Shown in pieces: positions 32,224 through 40,991 of a stretch of 64,000 nucleotides of DNA (position 1 is the first letter of the stretch; the number at the start of each line of letters is the position of its first letter). The stretch is from Actinacidiphila yanglinensis (GTDB lineage: Bacteria; Actinomycetota; Actinomycetes; Streptomycetales; Streptomycetaceae). The stretch spans positions 248,001-312,000 of the forward strand of contig NZ_FNVU01000010.1 of assembly GCF_900107965.1 (NCBI RefSeq), in the 5' to 3' direction. Both the position numbers and the translations under genes were made by a program. The notes under the pieces were generated by a model that saw only the letters and a list, made by a program, of their open reading frames with translations, did not search any database and had not been told where the DNA came from.

Positions 32224-33384
32224 ATGCCGACCACCGAGCCCAGCGCCCCGATCGACGTACCCCGCGGTCTGAAGGGCGTGGTCGTCACCGAGACATCCAT
32301 CGGCGACGTCCGGGGGGCCGAAGGCTTCTACCACTACCGCGAGTACTCCGCGGTGGACCTGGCGCAGACCCGCACGTTCGAGGACGTGTGGCACCTGATG
32401 TTCCACGGCACGCTCCCCGACGCGGCCGAACTCGCCACGTTCCGGGCCCGGACGGCCGCGCTGCGCCATCTGTCGCCCGACGTCGCGGAGGCGCTGCCCG
32501 CGATCGCCCGCTCCACCGCGCTGTCCGGGCCGCTCGCCGGGCTGCGGACCGCGCTGTCGCTGGCGGGCGCGTCCGCCGGGTTCCGCCCGCTGTACGACAT
32601 CGACCCCGAGCGCCGCCGTGCCGACGCGTTGGCCGCATGCGCCGCTGTCCCCACGCTGGTGACCGCGCTGCACCGGCTCGGCCAGGGGCTGGCGCCGGTC
32701 GAGCCGCGCGACGACCTGCCGTACGCGGCGAACTACCTTTACATGCTGACCGGGCAGGAGCCCGACCCGGCGCAGGCGCGGGCGGTCGAGAGCTACCTGA
32801 TCTCCACGGTCGACCACGGCTTCAACGCATCCACCTTCACGGCGCGGGTGATCGCCTCGACGGGTGCGGACCTGGCCGCCTGCCTGGTGGGCGCCCTGGG
32901 TGCGCTGTCCGGCCCGCTGCACGGCGGCGCGCCGAGCCGCGCACTGGACACCCTCGACGCGATCGGCAGCCCCGACCGCATCGACGGATGGCTGCGCGAG
33001 CGGGTGCTGGCCGGGGACCGGATCATGGGCTTCGGCCACCCCGTCTACACGACCGAGGACCCACGCTCGCGGATGCTCAAGGGCATCGCCCGCGGCTTCG
33101 GCGGCGACCTGGTCGACTTCGCGCTCCAGGTGGAGGAGCGGGCCGAGGCGATACTCGCCGAGCTCAAGCCGGGCCGCGACCTGCACATCAACGTCGAGTT
33201 CTACGCCGGTGTGGTCATGGAACTGTGCGGGCTGCCCCGGGAGATGTTCACCCCGACCTTCGCCGCGGCGCGAATGGTCGGCTGGAGCGCGAACGTGCTG
33301 GAGCAGGCGGAGGACAGCAAGATCATCCGCCCGGTGGCCCGGTACGTGGGTCCGGCGCCCGCCCGGCCGGTACCGGCGGCCTGA
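32224..33384 (+). CDS. Citrate synthase / 2-methylcitrate synthase
   Basis: The 386-residue protein is a short-form citrate synthase condensing acetyl-CoA (or propionyl-CoA) with oxaloacetate. Motifs are GPLHGGAPSRA (first catalytic His), MGFGHPVYTTEDPR (second His) and HINVEFYAGVV, where the catalytic Asp position carries Glu, as I recall for CitA-type enzymes. A textbook GGAGG lies 4 bases before the ATG. It is divergent from the HTH-bearing paralogue, and the shared repeats suggest cross-regulation. Which acyl-CoA it prefers cannot be settled by eye. No propionate (prp) genes are adjacent. Confidence 0.88.
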   Translation: MPTTEPSAPIDVPRGLKGVVVTETSIGDVRGAEGFYHYREYSAVDLAQTRTFEDVWHLMFHGTLPDAAELATFRARTAALRHLSPDVAEALPAIARSTALSGPLAGLRTALSLAGASAGFRPLYDIDPERRRADALAACAAVPTLVTALHRLGQGLAPVEPRDDLPYAANYLYMLTGQEPDPAQARAVESYLISTVDHGFNASTFTARVIASTGADLAACLVGALGALSGPLHGGAPSRALDTLDAIGSPDRIDGWLRERVLAGDRIMGFGHPVYTTEDPRSRMLKGIARGFGGDLVDFALQVEERAEAILAELKPGRDLHINVEFYAGVVMELCGLPREMFTPTFAAARMVGWSANVLEQAEDSKIIRPVARYVGPAPARPVPAA

Positions 33385-33395
33385 CCCGTCGGAGG

Positions 33396-33418
33396 CGGCC
33401 CGGGAGCGCCCCGGGCCG
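33396..33418. terminator. Terminator after citrate synthase gene
   Basis: A 9-bp perfect stem (33396-33404 with 33410-33418) with a 5-base loop begins 11 bp after the stop codon. Confidence 0.65.
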
Positions 33419-33511
33419 GCTTCCGGGTCCGGGGTCGCCCGTCCGTGAGCCGGTCCGCCGGCCCGTCCGCCGGCCTGTGCAGGGCGTCCGGGGCGTCGGG
33501 GGTGCGCCACA

Positions 33512-33527
33512 TACTGACCAGTCGGTA
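33512..33527. promoter_or_regulatory. TetR-type palindrome upstream of quinone oxidoreductase
   Basis: TACTGAC (33512-33518), CA, GTCGGTA (33521-33527) is a near-perfect inverted repeat with one mismatch. It lies about 60 bp before the oxidoreductase start. The form ACyGAC-NN-GTCGGT is typical of TetR-family operators in actinomycetes; no tetR gene is adjacent. Confidence 0.55.
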
Positions 33528-33587
33528 GTCTCTGGGGCCGAGGCCCTCGCCGCCCGGCGGGGACCGCTCATCCGGAGGAGTGGCAGC

Positions 33588-34541
33588 GTGCGCGCGATCC
33601 AGATCACCGAGTTCGGCGGCCCCGAGGTGCTGCACGTCGCCGAACTGCCCGACCCGGTGCCCCAGCCGGGGCAGCTGCTGGTCGAGGTCGACTCCGCGGG
33701 CGTCAACTACGCCGACACCCACACCGTGGAGAACAGCTACCTGGCCGCCTCTTCGCTGCCGATGGTCCCGGGCGCCGAGATCGTCGGCCGCACCGCCGAC
33801 GGCCGGCGCGTCGTCGCCCTCACCGACAACGGCGGCTACGCCGAGAAGGCGCTCGTCGCCGAACGGGTCGCCCACGAGGTGCCCGACGGCATCAGTGACG
33901 GCCAGGCGCTCGCCCTGGTCATCCAGGGCGTGACCGCCTGGCACCTGCTGCGTACCGCCGCCCGGCTCGTGCCGGGCGAGAGCGTCGTGGTGCACGCGGC
34001 GGCCGGCGGCACCGGGTCGCTGGCGGTGCAGCTCGCCAAGGCGTTCGGCGCCGGCCGGGTGATCGCCACCGCGTCCACCGGCGAGAAGCGCGAGCTCGCC
34101 CTGGAACTCGGTGCCGACGCCGCCATCGACGCCGACCCGGAGGACCTCAAGGACCGCCTGGTCGAGGCGAACGGCGGCCACAAGGTCGACACCGTGCTGG
34201 AGATGACCGGCGGCCCGGTCTTCGACGCCTCGCTCGCCGCGCTGGCCCCCTTCGGCCGCGTGGTGGCGTACGGCATGGCCTCCCGCGTCCCTCCGACCCC
34301 GATCGAGCCGGCGCGGCTGATGAGCGGCTCCCGCGCCGTGATCGGCTTCTGGCTCGCGCACTGCCTGCGCCGCCCGGGGATGTACCACGAGCCGCTCGAC
34401 GAGCTGTTCGCCATGACCGCCGAGGGCCGGCTGCGCCCGCTGATCGGCGGCGTCCACCCGCTGGCCGAGGCCGCCCGCGTCCACGAGGACCTGCGCGCCC
34501 GCCGCACCACCGGCAAGCTCGTCCTGGACGTCCGCGCCTGA
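33588..34541 (+). CDS. NADPH:quinone oxidoreductase-like MDR protein
   Basis: The 317-residue protein is a medium-chain dehydrogenase/reductase without zinc ligands. It has an N-terminal GroES-like domain (GVNYADTHTVENSY replaces the zinc-binding cysteine/histidine), then a Rossmann domain (VVVHAAAGGTGSLAVQLAK). IATASTGEKRELALELGAD follows. It likely reduces quinones or enoyl compounds with NADPH in the cytoplasm. The GTG start follows GGAGGAG by about eight bases. An upstream palindrome suggests repression by a TetR protein encoded elsewhere. Confidence 0.88.
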   Translation: MRAIQITEFGGPEVLHVAELPDPVPQPGQLLVEVDSAGVNYADTHTVENSYLAASSLPMVPGAEIVGRTADGRRVVALTDNGGYAEKALVAERVAHEVPDGISDGQALALVIQGVTAWHLLRTAARLVPGESVVVHAAAGGTGSLAVQLAKAFGAGRVIATASTGEKRELALELGADAAIDADPEDLKDRLVEANGGHKVDTVLEMTGGPVFDASLAALAPFGRVVAYGMASRVPPTPIEPARLMSGSRAVIGFWLAHCLRRPGMYHEPLDELFAMTAEGRLRPLIGGVHPLAEAARVHEDLRARRTTGKLVLDVRA

Positions 34542-34775
34542 GCCCGCGGTCCCGCCGTACGCCCGCCCGGACCCCGCCCGTACGTCCGCGCGGCCCCGGG
34601 CGGCGTCCGGCGGCGGACAACCCCACCCGAATGCCACGGCGGAAGCGGAACGGGCGGGACGTCCGAGACGTTGCATCGTTGGGTAGGTAGTCCTCAGGGG
34701 CACCTGTCCAGCAATCTATGGAGTACGTCGGGCCGCGGCTGTGCGACCCGCGCCCCGCACGACTCGGGAGGGGCC

Positions 34776-35678
34776 ATGCAACGCAACCGCTTCACTCCCG
34801 ACCGGGGACTGACGACCCGCATGGTCGTCACGATGTTCCTGATCGGACTTCTCTACGTCGTCTTCGTCGGCGTGCTGCTCGCGATCCTGCGCGGTTCCTG
34901 GCCGCTGATCCTGGTCATCGCGGGCCTGCTGTTCGTCGCGCAGTTCTGGTTCAGCGACAAGATCGCCGCCTTCAGCATGGGCGCCCACGAGGTCACTCCG
35001 GAACAGGCCCCTGAGCTGCACGGCGTCGTCGACCGCATCTGCGCCCTCGGCGACCTGCCCAAGCCGAGGGTCGCGATCGCCGAATCCGACGTGCCCAACG
35101 CCTTCGCCACCGGCCGCAACCAGCGCAACACCATGGTGTGCGCCACCACCGGCCTACTGCGCCGTCTTGAACCCGACGAGCTGGAGGGCGTCATCGCCCA
35201 CGAGCTGTCGCACGTCGCCCACAAGGACGTCGCGGTCATGACGATCGCCTCGTTCCTCGGCGTGATGGCCGGCGTGATCACCCGCATCGCGCTGTTCGGC
35301 GGCTTCCGGCGCAGCAGCCGCGACCCCGGCACCGCCGCCCTGGTCGTCCTCATCCCGCTGATCAGTGCCGCGGTCTACGCGATCAGCTTCCTCCTGACCC
35401 GCATGCTGTCGCGGTACCGCGAGCTGTCCGCCGACCGCAGCGCCGCGCTGCTCACCGGCCGCCCCTCCTCGCTGGCCGCCGCGCTCACCAAGGTCAGCGG
35501 CCAGATCGCCGCCATCCCGACGGAGGACCTGCGCAAGTCCCAGCCGTTCAACGCGTTCTTCTTCGCCCCCGCGCTGAGCGCCGGCTCCACCGCATCCAAG
35601 CTGCTGTCCACCCACCCGACGCTGGAGCGGCGGCTGGAGCAGCTCGCCGAGATCACCCGCGAACTGGACCGCCGCTGA
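34776..35678 (+). CDS. htpX: HtpX-like membrane metalloprotease
   Basis: The 300-residue M48 peptidase has two N-terminal membrane segments (about 18-55), the zinc motif HELSH (from His142), two further membrane segments (about 160-215), and RYRELSADRSAALL, which supplies the third zinc ligand. HtpX enzymes degrade damaged membrane proteins with the active site on the cytoplasmic side. GGGAGG precedes the ATG. Its stop overlaps the ATG of the next gene by one base (TGATG). In actinomycetes that partner, PspAB, ties HtpX to the phage-shock/envelope-stress response. Confidence 0.92.
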   Translation: MQRNRFTPDRGLTTRMVVTMFLIGLLYVVFVGVLLAILRGSWPLILVIAGLLFVAQFWFSDKIAAFSMGAHEVTPEQAPELHGVVDRICALGDLPKPRVAIAESDVPNAFATGRNQRNTMVCATTGLLRRLEPDELEGVIAHELSHVAHKDVAVMTIASFLGVMAGVITRIALFGGFRRSSRDPGTAALVVLIPLISAAVYAISFLLTRMLSRYRELSADRSAALLTGRPSSLAAALTKVSGQIAAIPTEDLRKSQPFNAFFFAPALSAGSTASKLLSTHPTLERRLEQLAEITRELDRR

Positions 35679-36235
35679 TGGGCCTGCTCGACGTACTCCT
35701 CGGCCGCAGCAAACCGGTCCGCCCCGACCTCGACCAGCTCTTCGGTCTCAGCTCCGCCGCCATCACCCTCCAGGCGGCCGGCGACCTGCGTCCCACCGGC
35801 CTGGGCGCGGTGTGCTTCGCCGCCGTCGAGGGCGGCGCGTTCGCCGAGATCCAGCAGGATCTGCACACCCTGCTGCCGGTCGAGACCAGCCAGGACGGGT
35901 ACGGCTACACCTGGCTGCTCGCGCGGCACACCCCGGAGGAGACCACCGACCTCGTCACCGACCTGCACGCGATCAACTCGACGCTGGAGCAGCACGGCTT
36001 CGGCCCCCAGCTGCTGTGCTCCCTGGTCACCTTCAAGGACCCCGCGGGCCACACCGTCGCGCTCGTCTACCTCTACAAGCGCGGCAGCTTCTACCCGTTC
36101 GCCCCGCTGCCGGGCGAGAAGCGTGACAGCCCGCTGGAGCTCCAGGTGAAGGCGCTGGTGGCGAACGACCTGCGGCTGGAGGAGGACTTCTCGCGCTGGT
36201 TCCCGGTGTGGGGAGCCCCGGGGCTCACCGACTGA
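35678..36235 (+). CDS. pspAB: PspA-associated protein PspAB
   Basis: A 185-residue cytoplasmic protein recognised as PspAB by its start (MGLLDVLLGRSKPVRPDLDQLFGLSSAA, here shown in part), the GAVCFAAVEGGAFAEIQQD block and YLYKRGSFYPFAP near residue 140. In actinobacteria it is encoded with HtpX and belongs to the envelope-stress module around PspA. It overlaps htpX by one base, so the two are translationally coupled. PspA itself is not in this window. The gene ends at a 20-bp-stem terminator. Confidence 0.85.
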   Translation: MGLLDVLLGRSKPVRPDLDQLFGLSSAAITLQAAGDLRPTGLGAVCFAAVEGGAFAEIQQDLHTLLPVETSQDGYGYTWLLARHTPEETTDLVTDLHAINSTLEQHGFGPQLLCSLVTFKDPAGHTVALVYLYKRGSFYPFAPLPGEKRDSPLELQVKALVANDLRLEEDFSRWFPVWGAPGLTD

Positions 36236-36263
36236 TCCGCATGCGACAGAACCGCAGATGACG

Positions 36264-36309
36264 GACCCGCGCGCCGCGGCCCCGGACATGGGGCCGCGGC
36301 GCGCGGGTC
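36264..36309. terminator. Strong bidirectional terminator
   Basis: A 20-bp perfect stem (36264-36283 with 36290-36309) with a 6-base loop separates the converging pspAB and APC permease genes. Confidence 0.9.
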
Positions 36310-36367
36310 AGGTGTGGCGGAGCGGGTCGGTCGAAGAGGGCGCGACCGGACCGGTGGCGGCCCGGGA

Positions 36368-37918
36368 TCAGGCCGGCTCCTCCGCGGTCCCGGCCGCTGC
36401 GGCCGCCTTCTCCAGCTGGAAGGCCTCGTTGCCCTGGCCGATCCTGGCGTGCACCTCCGGACGGCGGACCCGCAGCACCATGCCGTAGACCAGCCCGATC
36501 ACCGCGGCCAGGGCGATGACGCCGGGCAGGATCCAGCGCAGCCCGTGGCCCGGGTTGGCGCCCAGCAGCACCGCGAAGTCCTTCACCGAGTACACGAAGA
36601 TGACCATCAGCCCGATCGCGGCGAGCCCCGACGTCACCAGCCGCCAGCCCTGCACCCCTGCGGCGCCGCGCTTCACGAAGAAGACGATCACCGCGACCGC
36701 GGCCGTGGCCATCAGCAGCACCACGCCCAGCGCCCCGACGTTGCCCGCCCAGGTGAACAGCCGCAGCACCGGCGCCGTCGGGTCCGGTCCCTGCGGGCCG
36801 AACTTGCCGTGGTCGGTCACCGCGAAGAGCACCACGACCACCAGCGCCACGGTCGACTGCAGGAACGACCCGACCGCCGGGGCGCCGCTGGACTTCGAGG
36901 TCCGGCCGACCACCGGGGGCAGCAGTCCGTCGCGGCCCATCGCGAAGGCGTAGCGGGCGACCACGTTGTGGAAGCTCAGCATCGACGCGAAGATCCCGGT
37001 GATGAAGAAGATGTTCAGCGTGTCGGTGAACGCGGAGCCGAGCCGGCCCTCGTTGAGCGCGAAGATCAGGTTCGCCGACTGCTCCCGCGACTGCCCGACC
37101 ACGTGCGACGGCCCGGTGGCCACGGTGATCGCCCACGAGCTGAACGCGAAGAAGACGGTGGCGAAGCCGATCGCCAGGAACATCACCTTCGAGACGACCT
37201 TCTGCGGCTCGCTGGTCTCCTCGGCGTAGACGGGGGCCTGCTCGAAGCCGACGAAGCCCGCGATCACGAAGCACAGCGCCGTGCCCAGGCCGGCCCCACT
37301 CAGCGTGCTGGGATTGAACGCGTGCACCGACACGCCCTGCGGCCCCGGGTCGCCCAGGAAGCTGAAGTCGAAGACCAGCGTCAGCAGCGTCTCCACGATC
37401 AGCAGCACGCCCAGCGTCCTGGCGTTCAGGTCGATCTTCAGCGCGCCGAAGGCCGCAGTGATCACCACCCCGCACAGCGCGGGTATCCACCACGCCACGT
37501 TGTGGTTCCAGTGCTGGAAGATCTGCCCGGAGATCTCGAAGCCGAAGATCCCGTAGGTGCCGATCTGCATGATGCTGTAGGCGAACAGCGCCACGTAGGA
37601 GGCACCCGCGCCCATGGTGCTGCCCAGCCCGCGGGAGATGTAGGCGTACAGCGCGCCCGCGTTGTGCACGTGGCGGCTCATCTCCGCGTAGCCGAAGCTG
37701 AACAGCGCCAGCACGACACCGACGATGACGAACAGCAGCGGCACGCCGATGATGCCCATCGTGCCGAAGGTCGTCGGGATGACACCGGCCACCACCATCA
37801 GTGGAGCGGTCGCGGCGAGCACGGACAGCAGCAGCGCCGGCGCGCCGATCCGGTCCGCGCGCAAGGCGCGTTGTTCGCCCTTGAACGTGCTGATCTCGTT
37901 GGTACTACCCGTCAGCAT
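36368..37918 (-). CDS. APC family amino acid permease
   Basis: This 516-residue transporter has about twelve membrane segments in the APC fold. The first unwound helix motif GAPALLLSVLAATAPLMVVAG and the conserved GFVGFEQAPVYAEETSEP in TM6/loop mark it as a secondary amino acid/polyamine importer or exchanger. The C-terminal 30 residues are cytoplasmic. GGAAGGA lies ten bases before the ATG at 37918. The substrate cannot be assigned. It may be cotranscribed with the upstream hypothetical protein gene on the same strand (84-bp gap). Confidence 0.9.
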   Translation of the reverse strand: MLTGSTNEISTFKGEQRALRADRIGAPALLLSVLAATAPLMVVAGVIPTTFGTMGIIGVPLLFVIVGVVLALFSFGYAEMSRHVHNAGALYAYISRGLGSTMGAGASYVALFAYSIMQIGTYGIFGFEISGQIFQHWNHNVAWWIPALCGVVITAAFGALKIDLNARTLGVLLIVETLLTLVFDFSFLGDPGPQGVSVHAFNPSTLSGAGLGTALCFVIAGFVGFEQAPVYAEETSEPQKVVSKVMFLAIGFATVFFAFSSWAITVATGPSHVVGQSREQSANLIFALNEGRLGSAFTDTLNIFFITGIFASMLSFHNVVARYAFAMGRDGLLPPVVGRTSKSSGAPAVGSFLQSTVALVVVVLFAVTDHGKFGPQGPDPTAPVLRLFTWAGNVGALGVVLLMATAAVAVIVFFVKRGAAGVQGWRLVTSGLAAIGLMVIFVYSVKDFAVLLGANPGHGLRWILPGVIALAAVIGLVYGMVLRVRRPEVHARIGQGNEAFQLEKAAAAAGTAEEPA

Positions 37919-38002
37919 GGCCGCGGTTCCTTCCGGTGAAAGACGGATGGTGCAGGGGGCAGGACGTCGCAAGAGCTACGAGGACTACGAGTACTACGGG
38001 GA

Positions 38003-38965
38003 CTACGAGGCCCCGGAACCGAAGCCGAGCGCGTAGTTGCGCGCGGCACGGAACGTCTTCTTCGGGTCGAGGTCGAGGTATGACCACGGCACGCGGGTGG
38101 CGTTGTGGCCGATCCGGTTGAACAGTGCGGCCGCGGCCACCGTGTCACCGGTGTGGAACTTGCCGAACGCCAGGTAGTTGAGGTCGATCGGCAGCCGCGG
38201 GTATCCGACGCCGTCCCAGTCCAGCCACCAGTCGAAGCCCGCCCGCACGCTGTTGCGCGCCCGCGGGCTGCTCCAGTACGGCAGCCGGTCCGGCTCGCCG
38301 GGCAACGCGCCGGCCGCCGCCAGTGCCCGGTACCGCTCCACGAGGGCGATCAGCGGCAGGGCGGCCAGTGGCGACGTGCGACCTGCCTCACCGGCCGCCC
38401 ACTCCGCGAACTCGTACACCTCGTGGAACGGGTCGTCGCCGTCGGTCTTCTGACGCTCCACCAGGCACTGGGTCATCAGATGATGTGCGTGATGATGGCC
38501 GCGGTGGCGCCCGCGTACCTGGTCGAAGGCCCGCACCTGCTCGTCGTCGCTACCGGTGCGCCGGGCCAGGATCAGCAGGCACAGCCACGGTGTCGGGTCG
38601 GACGTCGCCATCCGCGCCGCGCGCAGGCACAACTCCCGTGCCGCATCGGGACTCTGCTTGCCCGCGATCGCCCGGAAGACGGCCGCGGACGCGGCCAGCG
38701 CCGCGGCGTCCGTGCTCTCCGGCTCGGCCAGCCGCCATTCCTCCGCCCACGCGGCGGAGGACCGGCCCTCGCCGAGCACCACCAGGCGGTGGCCGCGCGC
38801 GTCCCAGGCGTCGCCGGTACGGGCCAGCAGCGCGCGGACCTCTCCCCAGCGTCCCTGGGCCAGGGCGGCGCGGGCGGCGACGAGTTCGCCGTCGCCGAGC
38901 GCGGGGTCGAAGGCCACGTCGTTCTTCCCGCGCGTGAAGCGGAAGGGTGGCGGCGGTGGGGTCAT
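38003..38965 (-). CDS. Helical-repeat hypothetical protein
   Basis: A 320-residue soluble protein I cannot place in a named family. From residue 20 it is mostly paired helices with TPR-like spacing, such as ALAQGRWGEVRALLARTGD and ASAAVFRAIAGKQSPDAARE. A His-rich turn GRHRGHHHAHH near 170 could bind metal or be structural. The C-terminus is aromatic (FDWWLDWDGVGYPRLPIDLN) with a final NRIGHNATRVPWSYLD segment. GGAGGG precedes the ATG by ten bases. It is divergent from the XRE/TPR regulator. Confidence 0.7.
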   Translation of the reverse strand: MTPPPPPFRFTRGKNDVAFDPALGDGELVAARAALAQGRWGEVRALLARTGDAWDARGHRLVVLGEGRSSAAWAEEWRLAEPESTDAAALAASAAVFRAIAGKQSPDAARELCLRAARMATSDPTPWLCLLILARRTGSDDEQVRAFDQVRGRHRGHHHAHHLMTQCLVERQKTDGDDPFHEVYEFAEWAAGEAGRTSPLAALPLIALVERYRALAAAGALPGEPDRLPYWSSPRARNSVRAGFDWWLDWDGVGYPRLPIDLNYLAFGKFHTGDTVAAAALFNRIGHNATRVPWSYLDLDPKKTFRAARNYALGFGSGAS

Positions 38966-39232
38966 CCGCGGGCAGCCCTCCACGGCGCGGGTTACGTCCG
39001 GTGATCGCGAACAGCCAACCGGTACGCGATAGTTCACGACAAGGCCGGATCTGTTGTCTCGCTGTAGTCCCGTAGGGTGTCCCGCGTTTGGGCACCGGAT
39101 CGGCAAGAGGAGGTGCCCGCGAGCCCGGTCGCCCGACCGGCGCCCTGCACGGCATAGTTGATGTTCGACGACCTGAACGCCGCGCGGATCGCACGGCGGG
39201 GTGACCGGGTGAGTCCAGTGGGGACCAGGTGA

Positions 39233-40819
39233 ATGGACGAAAGCAACGTGGCAAGAGAGGGTACGCCCGCCGCGTCCACGCACCCACTTGCCCAAGTGCG
39301 GCGCCGGCACGGCTGGAGCTACCAGGATCTGGCCCGGGTCATCGCGGACCACGCGCGGGCGCTCGGCGTGCCGATGGCCGCCCGCCGCGAGAAGGTGTGG
39401 CGCTGGGAGCACTGGGGCGTGGTGCCCGAGGCCGACAGCCAGCGCGCGCTCGCGCGGGCACTGGGCATCGCCCCCCGGGAGCTGGAACTACGGCCGTGGC
39501 CGCGCTGGTTGCCCGCGCACGACGGCATGCCCGAGGGACTGCCGTGGACGGTGGAAGGCGGCCTGGCCGCGCTCGACGCGCTCCTCGACGAGGGCGCGTC
39601 CGCTCCGGAGGGCTTCCCGGTCGCCGAGACGGGCACGCTGCGGAACGCGGTCGCCGACTGGGACGCCGCCGTCACGGCGCCGCCGGAGCCCGGGGCGAGC
39701 GCTGTGCTGCCGGGCCCGGGCACACCGCCCGGTCCCGCCGCGGCAGCCGGAGCGTCCGCGGGAGCCGCCGCCGCGCCCGCGGTGTCCGGCGTGCCCGCCG
39801 CGCGGCCCGCCGCCGACGTCCGGACGGGCCGCGGTGCCCCGCTGCCACTCGCCCGCGGGGCCGTACGCCCCGCCGACCCGCGCCGAGGCGCTCGGCCGTC
39901 CGTCCCGGCTCCCGTGTCGAGGTCCGATCGGCCGGAGCGGGTGCCCGAACAGGTGGGCGCCCCCGGGACCGTGGACAGCGGGGTGCTGGACTGGCTGGAG
40001 GCGGGTGTGCTCGGCCTGCGCCGGCTGGACGACCGGCTCGGCGGCTCCGCCGTGGGACACCGCGTCGAGGCCGATCTGCGGCTGGTACGGGGACTGCTGG
40101 AACGGCAGCAGTCGCGGCCGGCCATCGAGCGGCGGCTGCTGCGAACCGCCGCCGACCTTGCCCAGCTGGGCGGTTGGGTGGCCACCGACAGCGGTCGCCA
40201 CGCCGCCGCCCGGCGGCACCACCTGACGGGACTACGGCTCGCCCACGCCGCCGGGGACCGCCCGCTCGCGGTGGCCCTGTGGGGCGGTCTGGCCCTCCAG
40301 GGCGTCATCGCGGGGCACCCGGAGGACGCGGTCGCCGCGGCCGAGGCGGCGGTCCGCGCCGCCTGCGACACGCCCCCGGCCGTGCGCGCGCTCGCGGCGA
40401 TCCGGCTCGCCCGCGCGCAGGCCGCGCTCGGCTGCGAGGGCGCGTTCCGGCGCGCCGCCGCCGAGGCCGAACGCCGGCTGGCCGCCGCCGAGGACGCCGA
40501 CGAGCCCGCCCCGCCCTGGCTGTACTGGCTGGACGCCGCCGAGCTCGCCGCCCAGCAGGGGCTGTCGCTGCTCGATCTCGGACTGCCCTACGAGGCCCGC
40601 CCGTTGCTCGAACAGGCGCTGGCGATGCAGGACCCCGGGTTCGTCCGGGAGCGTGCGCTGTACTCCGCCCGCACCGCGCACGCCCGCGCGCTGACCGGGG
40701 ATCAGGACGCCGCCCGCGCTCTGGCCCGCGAGGCCGCCCGGCTCGCCCGCCACTGCACGTCCCCGCGGATCACCCGGGCGCTCGACGTGCTCGCCCCTCT
40801 GCTCACCAGCCCGCGCTGA
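39233..40819 (+). CDS. XRE-type regulator with TPR-like C-terminus
   Basis: The 528-residue protein has an N-terminal helix-turn-helix (LAQVRRRHGWSYQDLARVIA to REKVWRWEHWGVVPEADSQR). A long Ala/Pro-rich linker (about 150-245) and a C-terminal array of helical repeats (AADLAQLGGWVATDSGRHAA, VALWGGLALQGVIAGHPEDA, LAAIRLARAQAALG) follow. This is the layout of the NsdA/AfsR-tail type regulators that influence sporulation and antibiotic production in Streptomyces, but it is not clearly NsdA itself. It starts at ATG 39233 just after a weak GGGGACCAGG. The first gene controlled by it is not evident. Confidence 0.78.
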   Translation: MDESNVAREGTPAASTHPLAQVRRRHGWSYQDLARVIADHARALGVPMAARREKVWRWEHWGVVPEADSQRALARALGIAPRELELRPWPRWLPAHDGMPEGLPWTVEGGLAALDALLDEGASAPEGFPVAETGTLRNAVADWDAAVTAPPEPGASAVLPGPGTPPGPAAAAGASAGAAAAPAVSGVPAARPAADVRTGRGAPLPLARGAVRPADPRRGARPSVPAPVSRSDRPERVPEQVGAPGTVDSGVLDWLEAGVLGLRRLDDRLGGSAVGHRVEADLRLVRGLLERQQSRPAIERRLLRTAADLAQLGGWVATDSGRHAAARRHHLTGLRLAHAAGDRPLAVALWGGLALQGVIAGHPEDAVAAAEAAVRAACDTPPAVRALAAIRLARAQAALGCEGAFRRAAAEAERRLAAAEDADEPAPPWLYWLDAAELAAQQGLSLLDLGLPYEARPLLEQALAMQDPGFVRERALYSARTAHARALTGDQDAARALAREAARLARHCTSPRITRALDVLAPLLTSPR

Positions 40820-40991
40820 CCGGTCGCCCGGCCCGGCCCGACCCTCCCGCTACCCAGCGCCGTCGGTGCCTCTCTGCGGCATGCCCGATACGGGTGGCCC
40901 CAAGTACCTAACCGTGACTGATTCGCCCGGCCGGCGCCGTCCGTACCGTCGTGACCTGCAAGGACACCGCAGACACGACAGGAGCACCGTC

